The notes: generated by a model not told the origin, from the letters alone. Counted from the stretch's first letter, positions 8,583 to 19,294 are shown. The stretch: DNA of 64,000 bases from an uncultured Planctomycetaceae bacterium (GCA_943787265.1 CALSLT010000039.1:62001-126000); one strand, 5' to 3'. Numbers and translations: made by a program.

Positions 8583-11500
8583 ATGACTGACTCAGCCAAC
8601 GAAGCAGCTCCGGAATCAACGTGCCCTCGATGCGGAGCGGAAGTCGATGCGTCCGTCGCGAGCGGAATCTGTCCGACATGTCTGCTCAAGCAGGCGGCAT
8701 TGGGCACCGCGGCGGACAGCATTCCGGCGACGCCCTGGACTCCGCCGACGGTCGAAGAAATCGGCAGCGAGTTCGAGCAGCTCGAAATCATGGAACTGAT
8801 CGGCCACGGCGGAATGGGGCGCCGTCTATAAAGCCAAGCAAAAATCACTCGGCCGTCTGGTTGCGTTGAAGATTCTGGCTCCGCAGCACGCGGACAATCC
8901 GGACTTCGCCGATCGGTTCTCACGAGAAGGCAAGATCCTCGCCGAGGTGACGCATCCAAACATCGTAACCGTCCACGACTTCGGCCGAGCCGGCGACTTC
9001 TACTTCCTGCTGATGGAATTCGTCGACGGAGTAAACCTTCGACAGGCCATGACAGCCGGACGGCTGGCATCGAAGCAGGCTCTCGCCATCGTGCCGCCGA
9101 TCTGTGAAGCCCTGCAGTTCGCTCACGATCGAGGCATCGTGCATCGAGACATCAAGCCCGAGAACCTTCTGCTCGACAAAGAAGGCCGCATCAAAATTGC
9201 CGACTTCGGTATCGCGCGAATGTTGAGAACCGACGACGCCGAACTCACGCCGCAGACAGATGGCACCTCGGCGACCTCTCCGTCAGAAGAGATCACTACT
9301 GGCGAAGAAGAACTGACGCGCGACGCCGTGCTCGGCACACCAAAGTACATGGCTCCCGAACAGCGAGATGAACCGGGCGAAGTCGACCATCGCGCGGACA
9401 TCTATTCCCTGGGAGTCGTACTGTACGAGATGTTGACCGGCGAACTCCCCAGTGCTGCCCTGCTGCCGCCGTCGCGGAAAGTTGAAGTTGACGTTCGCCT
9501 GGATGAAATCGTGCTGCGTGCTCTCGATCAGAATCCGAACCTGAGATACGGCAACGCGACCGAATTTCGAAACGAAGTCGAAACCGTGGTGCGGACACCG
9601 GTTCAACAGCCGGCACGACAAAGCGAGGCCTTCGCACGAAGCACACAGCGATCGACCAAATGCCACGTTACGACCCCGGAACGCCTTGCCACGTTTTCGG
9701 GGCAGATGTTTCTCTGGCGGAGCCACGGCAAGTTAGTAGTCGACGATCACAAACTGACGATCACTCAAGGCCCACGCATTTACGATATCCCGTTGGCTTC
9801 AATTCGCGATCTCAGCCTTGGCCGTTACCCGATGCTGGTCAACCCGGCCGGACTCTTTTTCATCAGCGTAACGTACGAAGTGAACGGGGAAACGAACCGC
9901 CTGATCTTTTCTCCCAACCACGGTCTGATCGGCCTGCCTTCGCACTTCAACGACACAGTCGAAGAATGGTTCGACTTCCTCACCGCAGCAACAAAATCGG
10001 CAATCGGAATCGCGCCTCCGCAAACGCCGTCACATCACTTGCAGACTCCGAAGAGCTCTCGGGCAGCAGTGGCAATGTTTGCCCCGCTGTTGCTCGCCCC
10101 GGTGCTTGTTGTGGCGTTTCTGGTCGGCAGCAATTTTGAGTCACAGCAAACGGATCTGAGCGTCCCATCCAATGGAGTGAGCTGGACGTTGCTCGGGTGT
10201 TTCGGATTGCTGGGCATTGCCGGGTTGCTGCCACTCATTTTTGGCCTGCTTGGCCGACCACGTTCTCGGCCGCAAACAAAGCCCGCCGAAGGCACAGATG
10301 ACGCTGCGGAAGTCGCCCCGGAGAATCCAGCTCCGACACTACCATTTGGTCTGCACAGCGAATGGGCGCGACGCTTTGTCGCGATCGCCCATCTTGGGTT
10401 CCTGGGGTTTCTCTGCAACTTGCAGGGCTTCGAACGGGCTGCCGGAATGTTTGGCTTCTTCGGTTTCATCGGCATCGCAACGCTGTTCGAACACAAAGCG
10501 AGATTCCCCAATCGCCGAATGCTCCGGGCTGCCATCATCGTTCTGACACTCCTGCTTCCCATCGGCGTCGCGGTCGTCCTCCTGACCGAGACGAGCTCGA
10601 ACCGGCAGACCGGTCATGCCTCAGTGATCACATTCGCTCCAGCCATCGAGCAGGGACATTTTTCGTTTCATCACGCGGTGAAGTGTCCGGCCGGATGGAA
10701 CGTCTGGTTGACGCTTGAGAATGTGCAACTTTTCAGATCGGAATCTGACGACAAAGAAGTCCGACAACCGAGCGTCCTGAAGCGGTACCAGACAAAACTG
10801 AGTGGGCAAGGCCGCGTACGAGTCCCGCTCGACTACCTGCCGACCGACGATGAAATCCGCGGCCAGATGATGGCTTCGATCGGACCACCAAACCAGACGA
10901 CGTTGGACATTCGCTTCGGCCAGGACCACAGCGTGCTTGCCTACACAACCGAGTCACTGGTGCGGGTCTGGGGGAAGCTGTCCGTGTTGCCTGACGGTAT
11001 GACTCCCGATTCACAACTCGACGATTCCCGACATGAAACCATTCGATTCACCACGATCGATCCACCAGCCAAACCGAAGCTCGCTCCTTTCGAAGGAGCC
11101 TACAGTCTGGGCAAAGTCGAAATCGTTGCGTTGACTCTGCAAGGCTCAGCAGACGAACCGCTTTGGAAGCCAAACGGTGAGCCTTCAACAGATAACTCGC
11201 TCCCGGATCGCAACGGCAAAAGCTCGGCGGCGGGAAAGATCATCAAGGAAATCGTTGTCCAAGTCCAAAGCGAAACAAATCTCGCGTCACAGCCGAAACT
11301 TCGCCTTCCCCCACAATCAGGCGTCAATCAAATGGGTGGGTCGTTCCGCAGACCGGACAACAAGCGCAAGCACGCGATGCTGATTCAAACGCTTGCCTGC
11401 TCACCAGAGTTGCTGGCAACGAACATTGAAATCGGAATCGCCGATGGAAATTGGAGATCATCGCTGACATTCGATCGCCACCCGAGACAACATCACTTCG

Positions 11501-11844
11501 GCGCTTCGACTTCAGGGGCACTCGACGGCGACTGGGAAGGCAACGTACGAACAACCGAACCGACTGGAGATTCGATTCCGCTCGCATTCAGCTACTCAAA
11601 CCGGGACGATCATGAAACTCGGCTTGTCTACGAAAAAGATGATGGCACGATCGTCCAGCTCAAAGGAAGCGGTAGCGACGGCGGGCATGGTCTGACGAAT
11701 TCGTTGACAACGCTGCCGCTCGAAGAATTTGAATCAATCAAGAGATTCCACGTTCAATCACGTCGCTATGAGTGGATCGAATTTCGCAACGTGTCATTGA
11801 AGCTGGGGCATCACACGGAAGTCGAAGTTCAAAGTGCGTACTAA
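8583..11844 (+). pseudogene. Transmembrane Ser/Thr protein kinase with zinc-ribbon N-terminus, one frameshift
   Basis: The N-terminus has a CPRCG...CPTC zinc ribbon (residues 14-33), then a Hanks-type kinase domain. Its glycine loop (IGHGGMG) ends in the first frame, and the rest is in the next: VALKIL (catalytic Lys), VHRDIKPENLLL, IADFGIARML and MAPEQRDE...DIYSLGVVLYEML. A PH-like domain (FSGQMFLWRSHGKLVVDDHK), several hydrophobic segments (about 10060-10590) and a roughly 400-residue C-terminal domain follow. One extra G in the run at 8816-8819 breaks the frame exactly inside the glycine loop; removing it gives GGMGAVYKAKQKSLGRLVALKIL. The open part starts at 8866 without the ATP-binding loop. 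The ECF-type sigma factor follows 17 bp later, a recurrent planctomycete pairing. Either the kinase is dead or the base is a sequencing error. Confidence 0.85.
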
Positions 11845-11861
11845 GTTGGGCAGGCGACCTG

Positions 11862-12638
11862 GTGTCACACCGATTTCAGACAACTCACTGGACGCAGGTC
11901 GTCGCCGCGCGAGGCAAATCGCCCGAGGCGAAAGAAGCTCTACGCTCGTTGTGCGAAACATACTATCAGCCGGTTGAGTTATTCGTGCAGCGGTACATCT
12001 CGACGTCTGGCACGACTTCCAAAGAAGAAGCCCGCGACCTCACGCACGAGTTCTTCACCAAATTGCTGGAAGGCCTCAGCCTCGACCACGCCGATCGCAA
12101 TCGAGGTCGATTTCGAAGTTACCTGCTGGGAGCGGTCAAGCATTTTCTGGCAGACCGCCGCGACCGCGATCAGGCTTTGAAACGCGGCGGCGGATTGGGC
12201 ATTCATTCATTGACCGAACCAGGCACGGCGACCAACGGCGAACGCTCGGAGGCCGTTACAGAAATCGCCGATCCCGATGGCTTTCCGCCGGACTCGTTCT
12301 TCGATCGCCAATGGGCTCTCGCTGTAGTCAACCAGGCAATCGACACGCTTCGCACGGAAGCAGAATCAAACGGCGATGCTGAAAAGTTCGAAGTGCTTCA
12401 GCAATGGCTGGTCACTCCGTCCAGCCACGACACGGCCATCGACGCCGCTCGTTCGCTCGACATGTCCGACGGAGCGTTCAAGGTCGCGATCCATCGATTG
12501 CGAAAACGCTTCCGCCACATCGTCGTTGCCAGAATCTCAACGACCGTCGACGACCCCCGTCGAAGTTCAGGACGAACTCAACTACCTGATCAACGCGATG
12601 TAACTGGCGTTGCGAACCAAATTGAGTTTGATACGTGA
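11862..12638 (+). CDS. ECF-like RNA polymerase sigma factor (kinase-associated type), altered C-terminus
   Basis: Starting at GTG 11862, the product is 258 residues: SHRFQTTHWTQVV..., the usual start of the planctomycete/acidobacterial ECF-like family. Region 2 is ARDLTHEFFTKLLEG with RFRSYLLGAVKHFLADRRDR, and region 4 is a helix-turn-helix in SLDMSDGAFKVAIHRLRKRFRHIV. A run of five C at 12554-12558 appears one base too long. With four C the tail would read VDDPVEVQDELNYLINAM and stop at 12603, matching the family; as written it reads through to 12638 with an unrelated tail. The DNA-binding region is unaffected, so it may still work. It is probably controlled by, or co-signals with, the kinase encoded directly upstream. 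Confidence 0.85.
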   Translation: MSHRFQTTHWTQVVAARGKSPEAKEALRSLCETYYQPVELFVQRYISTSGTTSKEEARDLTHEFFTKLLEGLSLDHADRNRGRFRSYLLGAVKHFLADRRDRDQALKRGGGLGIHSLTEPGTATNGERSEAVTEIADPDGFPPDSFFDRQWALAVVNQAIDTLRTEAESNGDAEKFEVLQQWLVTPSSHDTAIDAARSLDMSDGAFKVAIHRLRKRFRHIVVARISTTVDDPRRSSGRTQLPDQRDVTGVANQIEFDT

Positions 12639-12773
12639 CCGTGCCTCACCACGTGCTTCTTCGCGTTAGACACTCAACCGGTGCATCGACTACGAATTCT
12701 CGCGAGGGGGCGCTACACTTTCGGAACGACTGCTTGGTCGACTGCATCCGGATTCCCCTTCAGGACACGTGTC

Positions 12774-14161
12774 ATGCTCCCACGAACGCTTTCGTCTTCA
12801 TACGGCAAACTCGCAGCGGTTGTTCTCTTCCTGCTTCCGACAGTGGTGTCTGCTCAGAACGCACCGTACGACGTTTTTCCGGCGGCAGACCCGCCTTATT
12901 ACCGAGTGCGTTACGAAGCTTCGACTGAGCCTGGCGAATTGACTTTTCCAGTAAACTACACCGTCTGGATTCCAGAAGGTGTCGAGACGCTGCGCGGCGT
13001 CGTTGTGCATCAACATGGTTGTGGCGAGGGATCGTGCAAATCCGGCTTGACGGGCGTTTACGATCTGCATTGGCAGGCGGCTGGCGAAGAAGCACGCCTG
13101 CGCCCTGCTGGCTCCATCTTACGAGCAGCCTCAATCAGCCGACTGCCAGATGTGGTGCGATCCGCGAAACGGTTCCGACGCCGCGTTTCAGAAGTGTCTG
13201 ATCGACCTTGGAAAAAAGTCGGGACATTCCGAACTGGCCCAGCGTGCCGTGGGCTCTGTGGGGACACAGCGGCGGTGGACACTGGGCCGGCGGAATGGTG
13301 CTGCTGCATCCCGATCGAATTGCGGCCGCGTGGCTGCGTTCTGGCGTGCCGCTGCTAGCGGCCAATCCGGATCGTCCCGAAATCAAGGCTCACAATTTGC
13401 CCGACGAGGCACTCAAAGTACCCCTCATGTGTAATCCCGGCACGAAGGAAGGCGTGACCGTTAAAGACGGACGGTTTGCTAAAGTGTGGCCCGCGAATGA
13501 ACTCTTCTTTTACGGAGTCCGCGGCAAAGGCGGTCTCATCGGCGTGTCCGTGGATCCGCTATCGGCTCATGAATGTGGCAATCAGCGGTACTTTGCGATT
13601 CCCTGGCTCGATGCCTGCCTGACAATGCGGCTTCCGAAAGACGGCAGCGACTCGCTCAACGCTATGCCGACTGACAGAGCGTGGCTGGCAAGTCCGACCG
13701 GATTCAAAGCTGTCGTCGCCTCGAAGTATGACGGCGATCCGCTGAAGGCAGTCTGGCTGCCGAACGAATCCGTCGCGCGAGGCTGGATGCAATACGTCAA
13801 GGACACGGCCATCAAAGACGACACACCGCCACCCGCGCCATCACGTCTGAACGTACAAGGCAACAAGCTGAGCTGGACTGCCGAAGCTGATCTCGAAAGC
13901 GGCCTCGCCCATTTCATCATCCAGCGAGATGGAAAGTTCCTCGCCAACGTGCCAGAGGATGGAAAGAACCGTTTCGGCCGCCCCATCTTCCAGAATCTGC
14001 AGTACAGCGACACACCGACTCAACCGCTCGTCCCGATGCAGTTCACTGACACACAAGCCGAGCCCGGCAAAAAGCACACCTACCGCGTCATCGCCGTGAA
14101 TACCGTCGGCCTGAAGTCGAAGCCGACCTCAGGCTCCACCGATGCTGACCGTAAGCGCTAA
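12774..14161 (+). pseudogene. Secreted alpha/beta-hydrolase with C-terminal FN3-like domain, two frameshifts
   Basis: The start (ATG 12774, preceded by AGGA) gives a signal peptide (LAAVVLFLLPTVVSAQ). The N-terminal domain reads VNYTVWIPEGVETLRGVVVHQHGCGEG in frame one. An extra G near 13079-13080 moves the reading to KKHACALLAPSYEQPQSADCQMWCDPRNGSDAAF. An extra C in 13238-13240 then moves it to SVPWALWGHSGGGHWAGGM, where GHSGG holds the nucleophile Ser. The rest runs intact to 14161, ending in a fibronectin-III-like domain (PSRLNVQGNKLSWTAE... HTYRVIAVNTVGLKSKP). This resembles planctomycete esterase/PHB-depolymerase-like hydrolases. Correcting both single bases restores one frame of about 460 residues. 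Substrate unknown. Confidence 0.75.
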
Positions 14162-14198
14162 CGCCGCCCCCTTTCGATTTCTCAGACGAAAGAGTTTC

Positions 14199-14890
14199 AT
14201 GTTTGATCGAAGAGCATTCCTGAAAGCCACCGCAGCCACAACTGGCGCGACAACCGGCGCGGTGATTCTGTGCACAGACGACAGCACAGAAGCACGAAAA
14301 TCCGTTAACAGCCCCTCCGGAGTCGGCGGCTACAATTACCGTCTGCCCGTCTCGGCGTTGACATGCCTGAAGCTCAGTTGGACATCTACAATCGCGGGAT
14401 GAGCGGCCACAAAGTTGCAGACCTGCGAGGGCGATGGCAGAAAGATGCCGTCGATATGAAGCCTGACCTGTTGAGCATTCTCATTGGAGTCAACGACGTT
14501 GGACGAAACTTGAACGGCGTCGACGTCGTAAAATGGGAAGCCGACTACCGTTTCATTCTTGACGCCAGCCGCAAGGCTAATCCAAAGTTGCGTCTCGTTC
14601 TGCTTGATCCGTTTGTTGTGGCTTCCGGCCGGTTGGGAAATCCCGAGGCGTTCAAGCTGTGGCGCGATCAGGTCGAACGACTGATTCCGATCGTCAAACA
14701 ACTGGCAGCCGACTACGACGCCGTTCATGTCAAAACACAGGATGTCTTTGATGCAGCCGCCAGTGCGGTCTCGCCCGAGCACTGGATCTGGGACGGAGTT
14801 CACCCGCTGCCCCAAGGTCACGAACTGATCGCGCGAGCCTGGCTGGAAGAAGTCAGCGCCCGCTGGAAACACGGCGAACAGCCCAGCTAA
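14199..14890 (+). pseudogene. SGNH/GDSL esterase remnant lacking the nucleophile block
   Basis: The N-terminus is a Tat-like leader (MFDRRAFLKATAATTGATTG). It is followed too soon by GVGGYNYRL, a segment that in homologues comes after the GDSI block with the catalytic serine; no GDS motif is present in any frame here. About 4 bases appear missing near 14345, shifting the frame. The rest (from about 14348) is well preserved: MPEAQLDIYNRGMSGHKV, the oxyanion block LIGVNDVG and the terminal DGVHPLPQGHELIA with the Asp/His pair. This copy therefore lacks a nucleophile and is probably inactive. It lies 37 bp after the hydrolase gene, in the same orientation. Confidence 0.8.
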
Positions 14891-14990
14891 TCGTCCCGAC
14901 ACGATGACATTCGCTGGTCCAGTCGGTAAAAACGCCCATTGCTTTGCCCCTTCCATTTTTCATTCAATCTTTCCGACTAGGGAACACGTC

Positions 14991-15935
14991 ATGAGACGAC
15001 TGTACTTCTCCGTTGCGTTGCTGATTTCTGTGCTCGTTGCTTCCGCCACGGAGGCGCAGGATTTGTTTCTGGTCAGTGCGTCTTACGGGAAGGACGTGAT
15101 CGCTCTTTGCGAACGGGATGGCAGCGTATTGTGGCAGTTCAAGACGGGTGGGCCGAAGCGCGGACACGCGGGACATCATGAAATTCAGATGCTCGAAAAC
15201 GGTAACATCCTGTTTCATGACGACTGGGACACGGTCAAGGAAATGAAACTCGATGGCACGGTCGTCTGGAGTTACAAAAGTTCCAACGTCCACGCCTTCA
15301 CTCGGCTGGCCGATGGAAACACGATGATCGCCGAATCCGGCAGTGGTCGCATTCTGCTGGTCGACAAAGCCGGAAAAGTGGTCAGCGCCACGAAGCTCGG
15401 TAAAGACGGCCGTGGCAGCACTCGCCAGGCAGAAGTTCTGGCCAATGGCAACTATCTGGTTTGTGCTGAAGGACCGGGAACCGTCACCGAGTACAACAAA
15501 AAGGGCGACATCGTCTGGGAGTACGAAATCAAGACTCGCGTTTACGGAGCGATTCGCCTGAAGAATGGCAACACCGTGATCTGCTCCGGATCGGGGAATT
15601 CTGTCGTGGAAGTCTCGCCCGAAAAGAAGGTCGTCTGGCAAGTAAAAAGCCAGGTTCCCGAGACCGACATCACGCTCAAGTGGACCGCCTGTCTGAAGGA
15701 ACTCCCGAACGGACACCTTCTAATTGGCAACTGCCACGCCGGCCCGGACAGTCCGCAGATCTTCGAACTCGACAAGAATCGCAAAGTAGTCTGGAATACA
15801 ACGAGTACGAACTCGTCGGAAACGGCATGGCCTGCTGGGACTATCTCAACGAGACCCAGGCCGCCAAAGCCCGCAAAAGCGTCGCCGCACTTGCCGCAAA
15901 GTGAATCACAGCCGCGCGTCGAATGTGATGGATGA
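14991..15935 (+). CDS. Secreted beta-propeller protein (PQQ/arylsulfotransferase-like), C-terminal frameshift
   Basis: The ATG at 14991 gives a signal peptide (LYFSVALLISVLVASATEAQ). Six or more repeats of a propeller blade follow, of the type DGSVLWQFKTGG, DGTVVWSYKSSN, KGDIVWEYEIKT and EKKVVWQVKSQ, so it folds as a single-domain propeller. At 15793-15794 the TGGAA should probably be TGGGAA. With that G the tail reads VVWEYNEYELVGNGMACWDYL and ends at 15904 as in relatives; without it an unrelated 47-residue tail runs to 15935. Function unknown; similar planctomycete proteins lie near sulfatases and esterases. Confidence 0.75.
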   Translation: MRRLYFSVALLISVLVASATEAQDLFLVSASYGKDVIALCERDGSVLWQFKTGGPKRGHAGHHEIQMLENGNILFHDDWDTVKEMKLDGTVVWSYKSSNVHAFTRLADGNTMIAESGSGRILLVDKAGKVVSATKLGKDGRGSTRQAEVLANGNYLVCAEGPGTVTEYNKKGDIVWEYEIKTRVYGAIRLKNGNTVICSGSGNSVVEVSPEKKVVWQVKSQVPETDITLKWTACLKELPNGHLLIGNCHAGPDSPQIFELDKNRKVVWNTTSTNSSETAWPAGTISTRPRPPKPAKASPHLPQSESQPRVECDG

Positions 15936-16122
15936 CCGGCGGCCGATTGCGCTAAAAGCCGTAATTTGACAATCACGATGGCGCTCAGCACCATTCGAAC
16001 TCTTTGGCGTCCCGGTAAAGAAGAGATGACTCGGTCCCCAGAATCCTACTGCCGCAGCCGTGAAGCGCGACGGCGGCAGCCTTGTCACAAACACTACGAA
16101 ATCTCCGTGAAAGAACTGACGA

Positions 16123-16569
16123 ATGCTTAAGCACCAACTGATCCACCCAAAAATCAACGAAGTCCTTGGCCGTTGTGGTCACCACTCGAAGATTCTGATC
16201 GCCGACGGAAACTATCCGGCTTCGTCAACGCTCGGCCCCAATGCCGAGCTCGTCAGCTTGAACCTGATGCCCGGCCTGGTCAGTTGCACTCAAACATTGC
16301 AGGCATTGCTTTCGGCCATTCCGATCGAAGCGTGCAACACGATGGGTATCCCCGACGACGATCCGTACAACTCTGGAGAAGATCCGCCGATCTGGAACGA
16401 GTACCGCTCGATGCTCAAAGACAGCGACCTGGACATCGAACTTCAGCCAATCCAGAAGTGGGACTTCTACGACGCGGTCGCTTCGCGTGATCTGGTCCTG
16501 ACGATACAGACGGCCGAGCAAGCTCTGTGGGCGAACCTGTTGCTAACAGTCGGCGTTCGCCAGGCCTGA
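16123..16569 (+). CDS. RbsD/FucU family sugar mutarotase
   Basis: A 148-residue cytoplasmic protein of the D-ribose pyranase / L-fucose mutarotase family, which interconverts sugar anomers. The conserved start MLKHQLIHPKINEVLGRCGHHSKILIADGNYP contains the catalytic His/Asp region (GHHSKILIADGNYP). The middle contains IPIEACNTMGIPDDD, and the C-terminus ends FYDAVASRDLVLTIQTAEQALWANLLLTVGV, typical of FucU more than RbsD. A complete frame in a region otherwise rich in frameshifts. The neighbouring RidA gene suggests a metabolite-housekeeping pair; the two are separated by a REP-like hairpin. Confidence 0.9.
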   Translation: MLKHQLIHPKINEVLGRCGHHSKILIADGNYPASSTLGPNAELVSLNLMPGLVSCTQTLQALLSAIPIEACNTMGIPDDDPYNSGEDPPIWNEYRSMLKDSDLDIELQPIQKWDFYDAVASRDLVLTIQTAEQALWANLLLTVGVRQA

Positions 16570-16595
16570 TCGCCACACCTGATTAAAACGACCAC

Positions 16596-16642
16596 GTACG
16601 CCCCGTTGCGATTCAGCAGTTTGTTTCCAACGGGGCGCTACC
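16596..16642. repeat. REP-like palindrome 1
   Basis: Arms at 16596-16608 and 16629-16642 form a perfect 10-bp core (CGCCCCGTTG / CAACGGGGCG) with a 20-nt loop. With one missing G on the left, the tips become GTAG...CTAC. It lies between the FucU and RidA genes, transcribed in the same direction. See the finding on REP-like elements. Confidence 0.65.
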
Positions 16643-16676
16643 GCACAACGACAGACAATCTGCCGGAGCCACTTTC

Positions 16677-17138
16677 ATGACCAGCGCTGAAACACGTCTT
16701 GCCGAAATGGGCATCGAATTTCCCGAAGCTCCCGCGGCGATCGGCGATTACATCCCGGTCATCCAGTTTGGAGACATGGTCGTTACCAGCGGTCAGTTGC
16801 CAATGCAGGACGGAGCCATGACAGCCACGGGAAAGATCGGCGCCGACCATACCGTCGAAGAAGGAGCCGCCGCCGCTCGCGTCGCAGCGTTGAACTGCGT
16901 GGCTCAAATCCGAAGTTGTGTCGGCTCGCTGGATAAAGTAACGCGAATCGTTCGAGTCGAAGGCTTCGTCAACTCGGCGGACGGATTTCATTCTCAGCCA
17001 CAGGTTCTGAATGGAGCGTCCAACCTTCTGGCCGAAATCTTCGGCGAAGCAGGACGGCACACTCGAATCGCCGTCGGCGTCAACGAGCTACCACTCGACG
17101 CCGCTGTCGAGGTCGTCGTCTGGGCTCAAGTGAGCTGA
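16677..17138 (+). CDS. RidA/YjgF family protein
   Basis: A 153-residue protein of the YjgF/YER057c/UK114 superfamily. It resembles the longer plant/planctomycete-type group with the start ETRLAEMGIEFPEAPAAIGDYIPVIQFGDMVVTSGQLP. The C-terminal half (HTRIAVGVNELPLDAAVEVVVWAQV) has the conserved Arg of the ligand pocket. Canonical RidA deaminates reactive enamine/imine intermediates formed by PLP enzymes; activity of this subgroup is not certain. It starts 35 bp after the REP-like hairpin and is not visibly coupled to the FucU gene. Confidence 0.9.
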   Translation: MTSAETRLAEMGIEFPEAPAAIGDYIPVIQFGDMVVTSGQLPMQDGAMTATGKIGADHTVEEGAAAARVAALNCVAQIRSCVGSLDKVTRIVRVEGFVNSADGFHSQPQVLNGASNLLAEIFGEAGRHTRIAVGVNELPLDAAVEVVVWAQVS

Positions 17139-17166
17139 ACAGACCGGCCACTTATCAGGAATGTGA

Positions 17167-17856
17167 ATGCCGGAAATCGATTTTGCGGAAACCGTCAGAC
17201 CGTTGATCGGCTTGCCAATTGGGCATGCGTGGAAAGGTTACGGCTCCGCGATCTTTCTGGAACTTGGTAAGTTAAGACCGACTGGCCACAACGATCACCC
17301 CACTGGCGAATTCTGCATAGGGATTGAGTGGGACTGGCGACTGGAATTCGGTTCGACGGTTGAATTCGGTAGCTCAAACACAGGAGCGGAAATCAACAAA
17401 CGAATCAGCAGTATTGAAGGTGCTGCTGTCGAGTCTCTGGAGACATTTGGAAGGGTTCCTGAATTGCTCATTGGCCTTTCAACAGGTCACAGAATTCGAA
17501 CGACCGTGATGACGACCGGCGATCCGGAGTGGTCGATCAGGATCGGCGAGGACAAGTGGGTCTACGTGACTGACGGCAAAGTCGGCAGGAGTGGAGAGGG
17601 AATTGCGAATACCACACCTGAAGAACTCGCTGAGTTTGAACTCGCTAAAAAGACTGCAACACGGTGGTCAGTACCTGTTCTAGAGCCGAAAAACGGGAAC
17701 TGCTCTCAATGCGTCTTCTATGTCAGGCTGGATGGGCAAGGTTCACTGTTCGATTTCGGCGTCTGCATCGAGGCAAATGGACCTTTTGACGGCAAGGTAG
17801 TCAACGTTCACAGCGGTTGCCCGGAATTTCAATCGTGCGATGTGGCGGCGAAATGA
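17167..17856 (+). CDS. Unknown protein with C-terminal cysteine cluster (DUF3027-like arrangement)
   Basis: A 229-residue soluble protein without signal peptide. I do not recognise the N-terminal 170 residues (GLPIGHAWKGYGSAIFLELG, IGIEWDWRLEFGS). The C-terminus has CSQCVFY ... FDFGVCIEANGPFDGKVVNVHSGCPEFQSC. That pattern of a CxxC, a GVC with a following DGxVV, and a GC resembles the metal-binding C-terminus of DUF3027 proteins, but I cannot confirm membership. The start ATG is preceded by AGGAATGTG, a plausible ribosome binding site, 28 bp after the RidA stop. It overlaps nothing, and its frame is intact. Confidence 0.7.
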   Translation: MPEIDFAETVRPLIGLPIGHAWKGYGSAIFLELGKLRPTGHNDHPTGEFCIGIEWDWRLEFGSTVEFGSSNTGAEINKRISSIEGAAVESLETFGRVPELLIGLSTGHRIRTTVMTTGDPEWSIRIGEDKWVYVTDGKVGRSGEGIANTTPEELAEFELAKKTATRWSVPVLEPKNGNCSQCVFYVRLDGQGSLFDFGVCIEANGPFDGKVVNVHSGCPEFQSCDVAAK

Positions 17857-17970
17857 GCGTCATAAATTCTGGAATTTGGTCGCCTGGTGTCGAACGCGAT
17901 TGCCGACAACGGTTTGTGTTCAGTACTCTGAAGCACTCAGAAAAATCCCCGTCCAAACGGAGCTACAGTC

Positions 17971-19294
17971 GTGTCCAATTTTTATCAGCCTGACACAACG
18001 CGTCGTGACTTTCTGCAGGTTGCTGGTGCGACTGCCGGAGCGACTCTTGCATCCAGCAAACTTCTCGCTGCGGAGTCTGAAGACACTCACGCAATCAACT
18101 TTCCGAAAGGAAAAGTTGATCACTGCGTGATGATCTGGCTGGGCGGTGGCGCCCTGCCACGTCGACACATGGGATCCCAAAAAGAAGGGTGATGCGAAGG
18201 CGAAGAAGGCGGGCTCGTATTACGACCCAATCGACACCGCAATCGACGGCGTGCAGGTTTGCGAGCACCTTCCGAAGTGCGCCGGCATCCTGGACCGATT
18301 CAACCCGATCCGGTCGGTTCATCACGACGTCATTAATGAGCATGCGGCCGCGACATACAGAATGCACACCGGGCGAGCGACCAGCGGCACGATCGAGTAT
18401 CCATCCATTGGGTCAATCGTTGCTGATCAAAGAGGAGCGGCTTCAGACAACGCACCGGCTTACGTGCTGATTGGTTATCCAAACGTCACACGCGGCCCTG
18501 GGTTTCTGGGAGCGAAAGCTGGCTACGTTTACCTGACCAGTACAAACGAAGGCCCCAACGGGTTGAGCCGATTTCCAGGCATCAACGATGAACGGCAGAA
18601 CCGGCGCGAACGACTGCTCAGCCGAGTGCGGGACATCTACAAAAAACGTACAGCCGGCGATAGAAAGATCGCTAACTACGACTCGACGATCGAAGACGCT
18701 CTGCGATTGTCGGGCCCTGAATTCATAAAAGCGTTCGAGCTGGATCGAGAACCGGCCGACTTGCGAGCCCGCTACGGCGGCGAGTTTGGCCAACGATGTC
18801 TGCTTTCTCGACGCCTGATCGAACGAGGTGTGCGGTTTATCGAGTGCTCCCACAATCTCAATTTCGTCAACGGAACAGGCTGGGACACTCACAACGAGGG
18901 GCAACTCAACCAGCATCTTCTGATTCAGGAACTCGACAGCGCGATCTCGACGCTGGTGCTCGACCTTGAAGAAAAGAAACTGCTCGACCGCACGCTGATC
19001 GTTGTCTCCACCGAGTTTGGTCGTCCGCCCGAATTCGACGGCGGCGGCGGACGAGGGCATCAGTCCAAAGCCTTTTCCGTCGTTCTCGCTGGCGGAGGTC
19101 TGCAGACCGGTAAGGTCATCGGCGAAACCGACGAGCTTGGAAAATCGATCGTCAAACAACCGGTTTCTGTTCCTGACCTGTTTGCGTCGATTCACTGGTC
19201 GATGGGCATCAACCCGGCCGAAGAGCTCTACGACGGCGACCGCCCGGTTCCAATCACCGACGGTGGCAAGCCAATTAAAGAGTTGTTCGTGTAG
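17971..19294 (+). pseudogene. DUF1501 (sulfatase-like) protein, one frameshift
   Basis: The start is GTG 17971 (SNFYQPDTTRRDFLQVAGATAGATLASSKLLAA), a Tat-type leader. After HCVMIWLGGGA an extra C in 18152-18154 breaks the frame. Removing it gives GGACHVDTWDPKKKGDAKAKK, the canonical metal-binding start of DUF1501 proteins. The remainder is open to 19294 and typical: FNPIRSVHHDVINEHAAATYRMHTG, RCLLSRRLIERGVRFIE, TGWDTHNEGQ, LIVVSTEFGRPPEFDGGGGRGHQSKAFSVVLAGGG. About 440 residues when corrected. The family is predicted to have an alkaline-phosphatase-like fold and be exported. A REP-like palindrome follows. Confidence 0.85.

Noticed and set aside
14964..15716. Minus-strand ORF of 250 codons
   Set aside because: Antisense to the propeller gene, with no signature motif; the plus-strand frame has signal peptide and blades.
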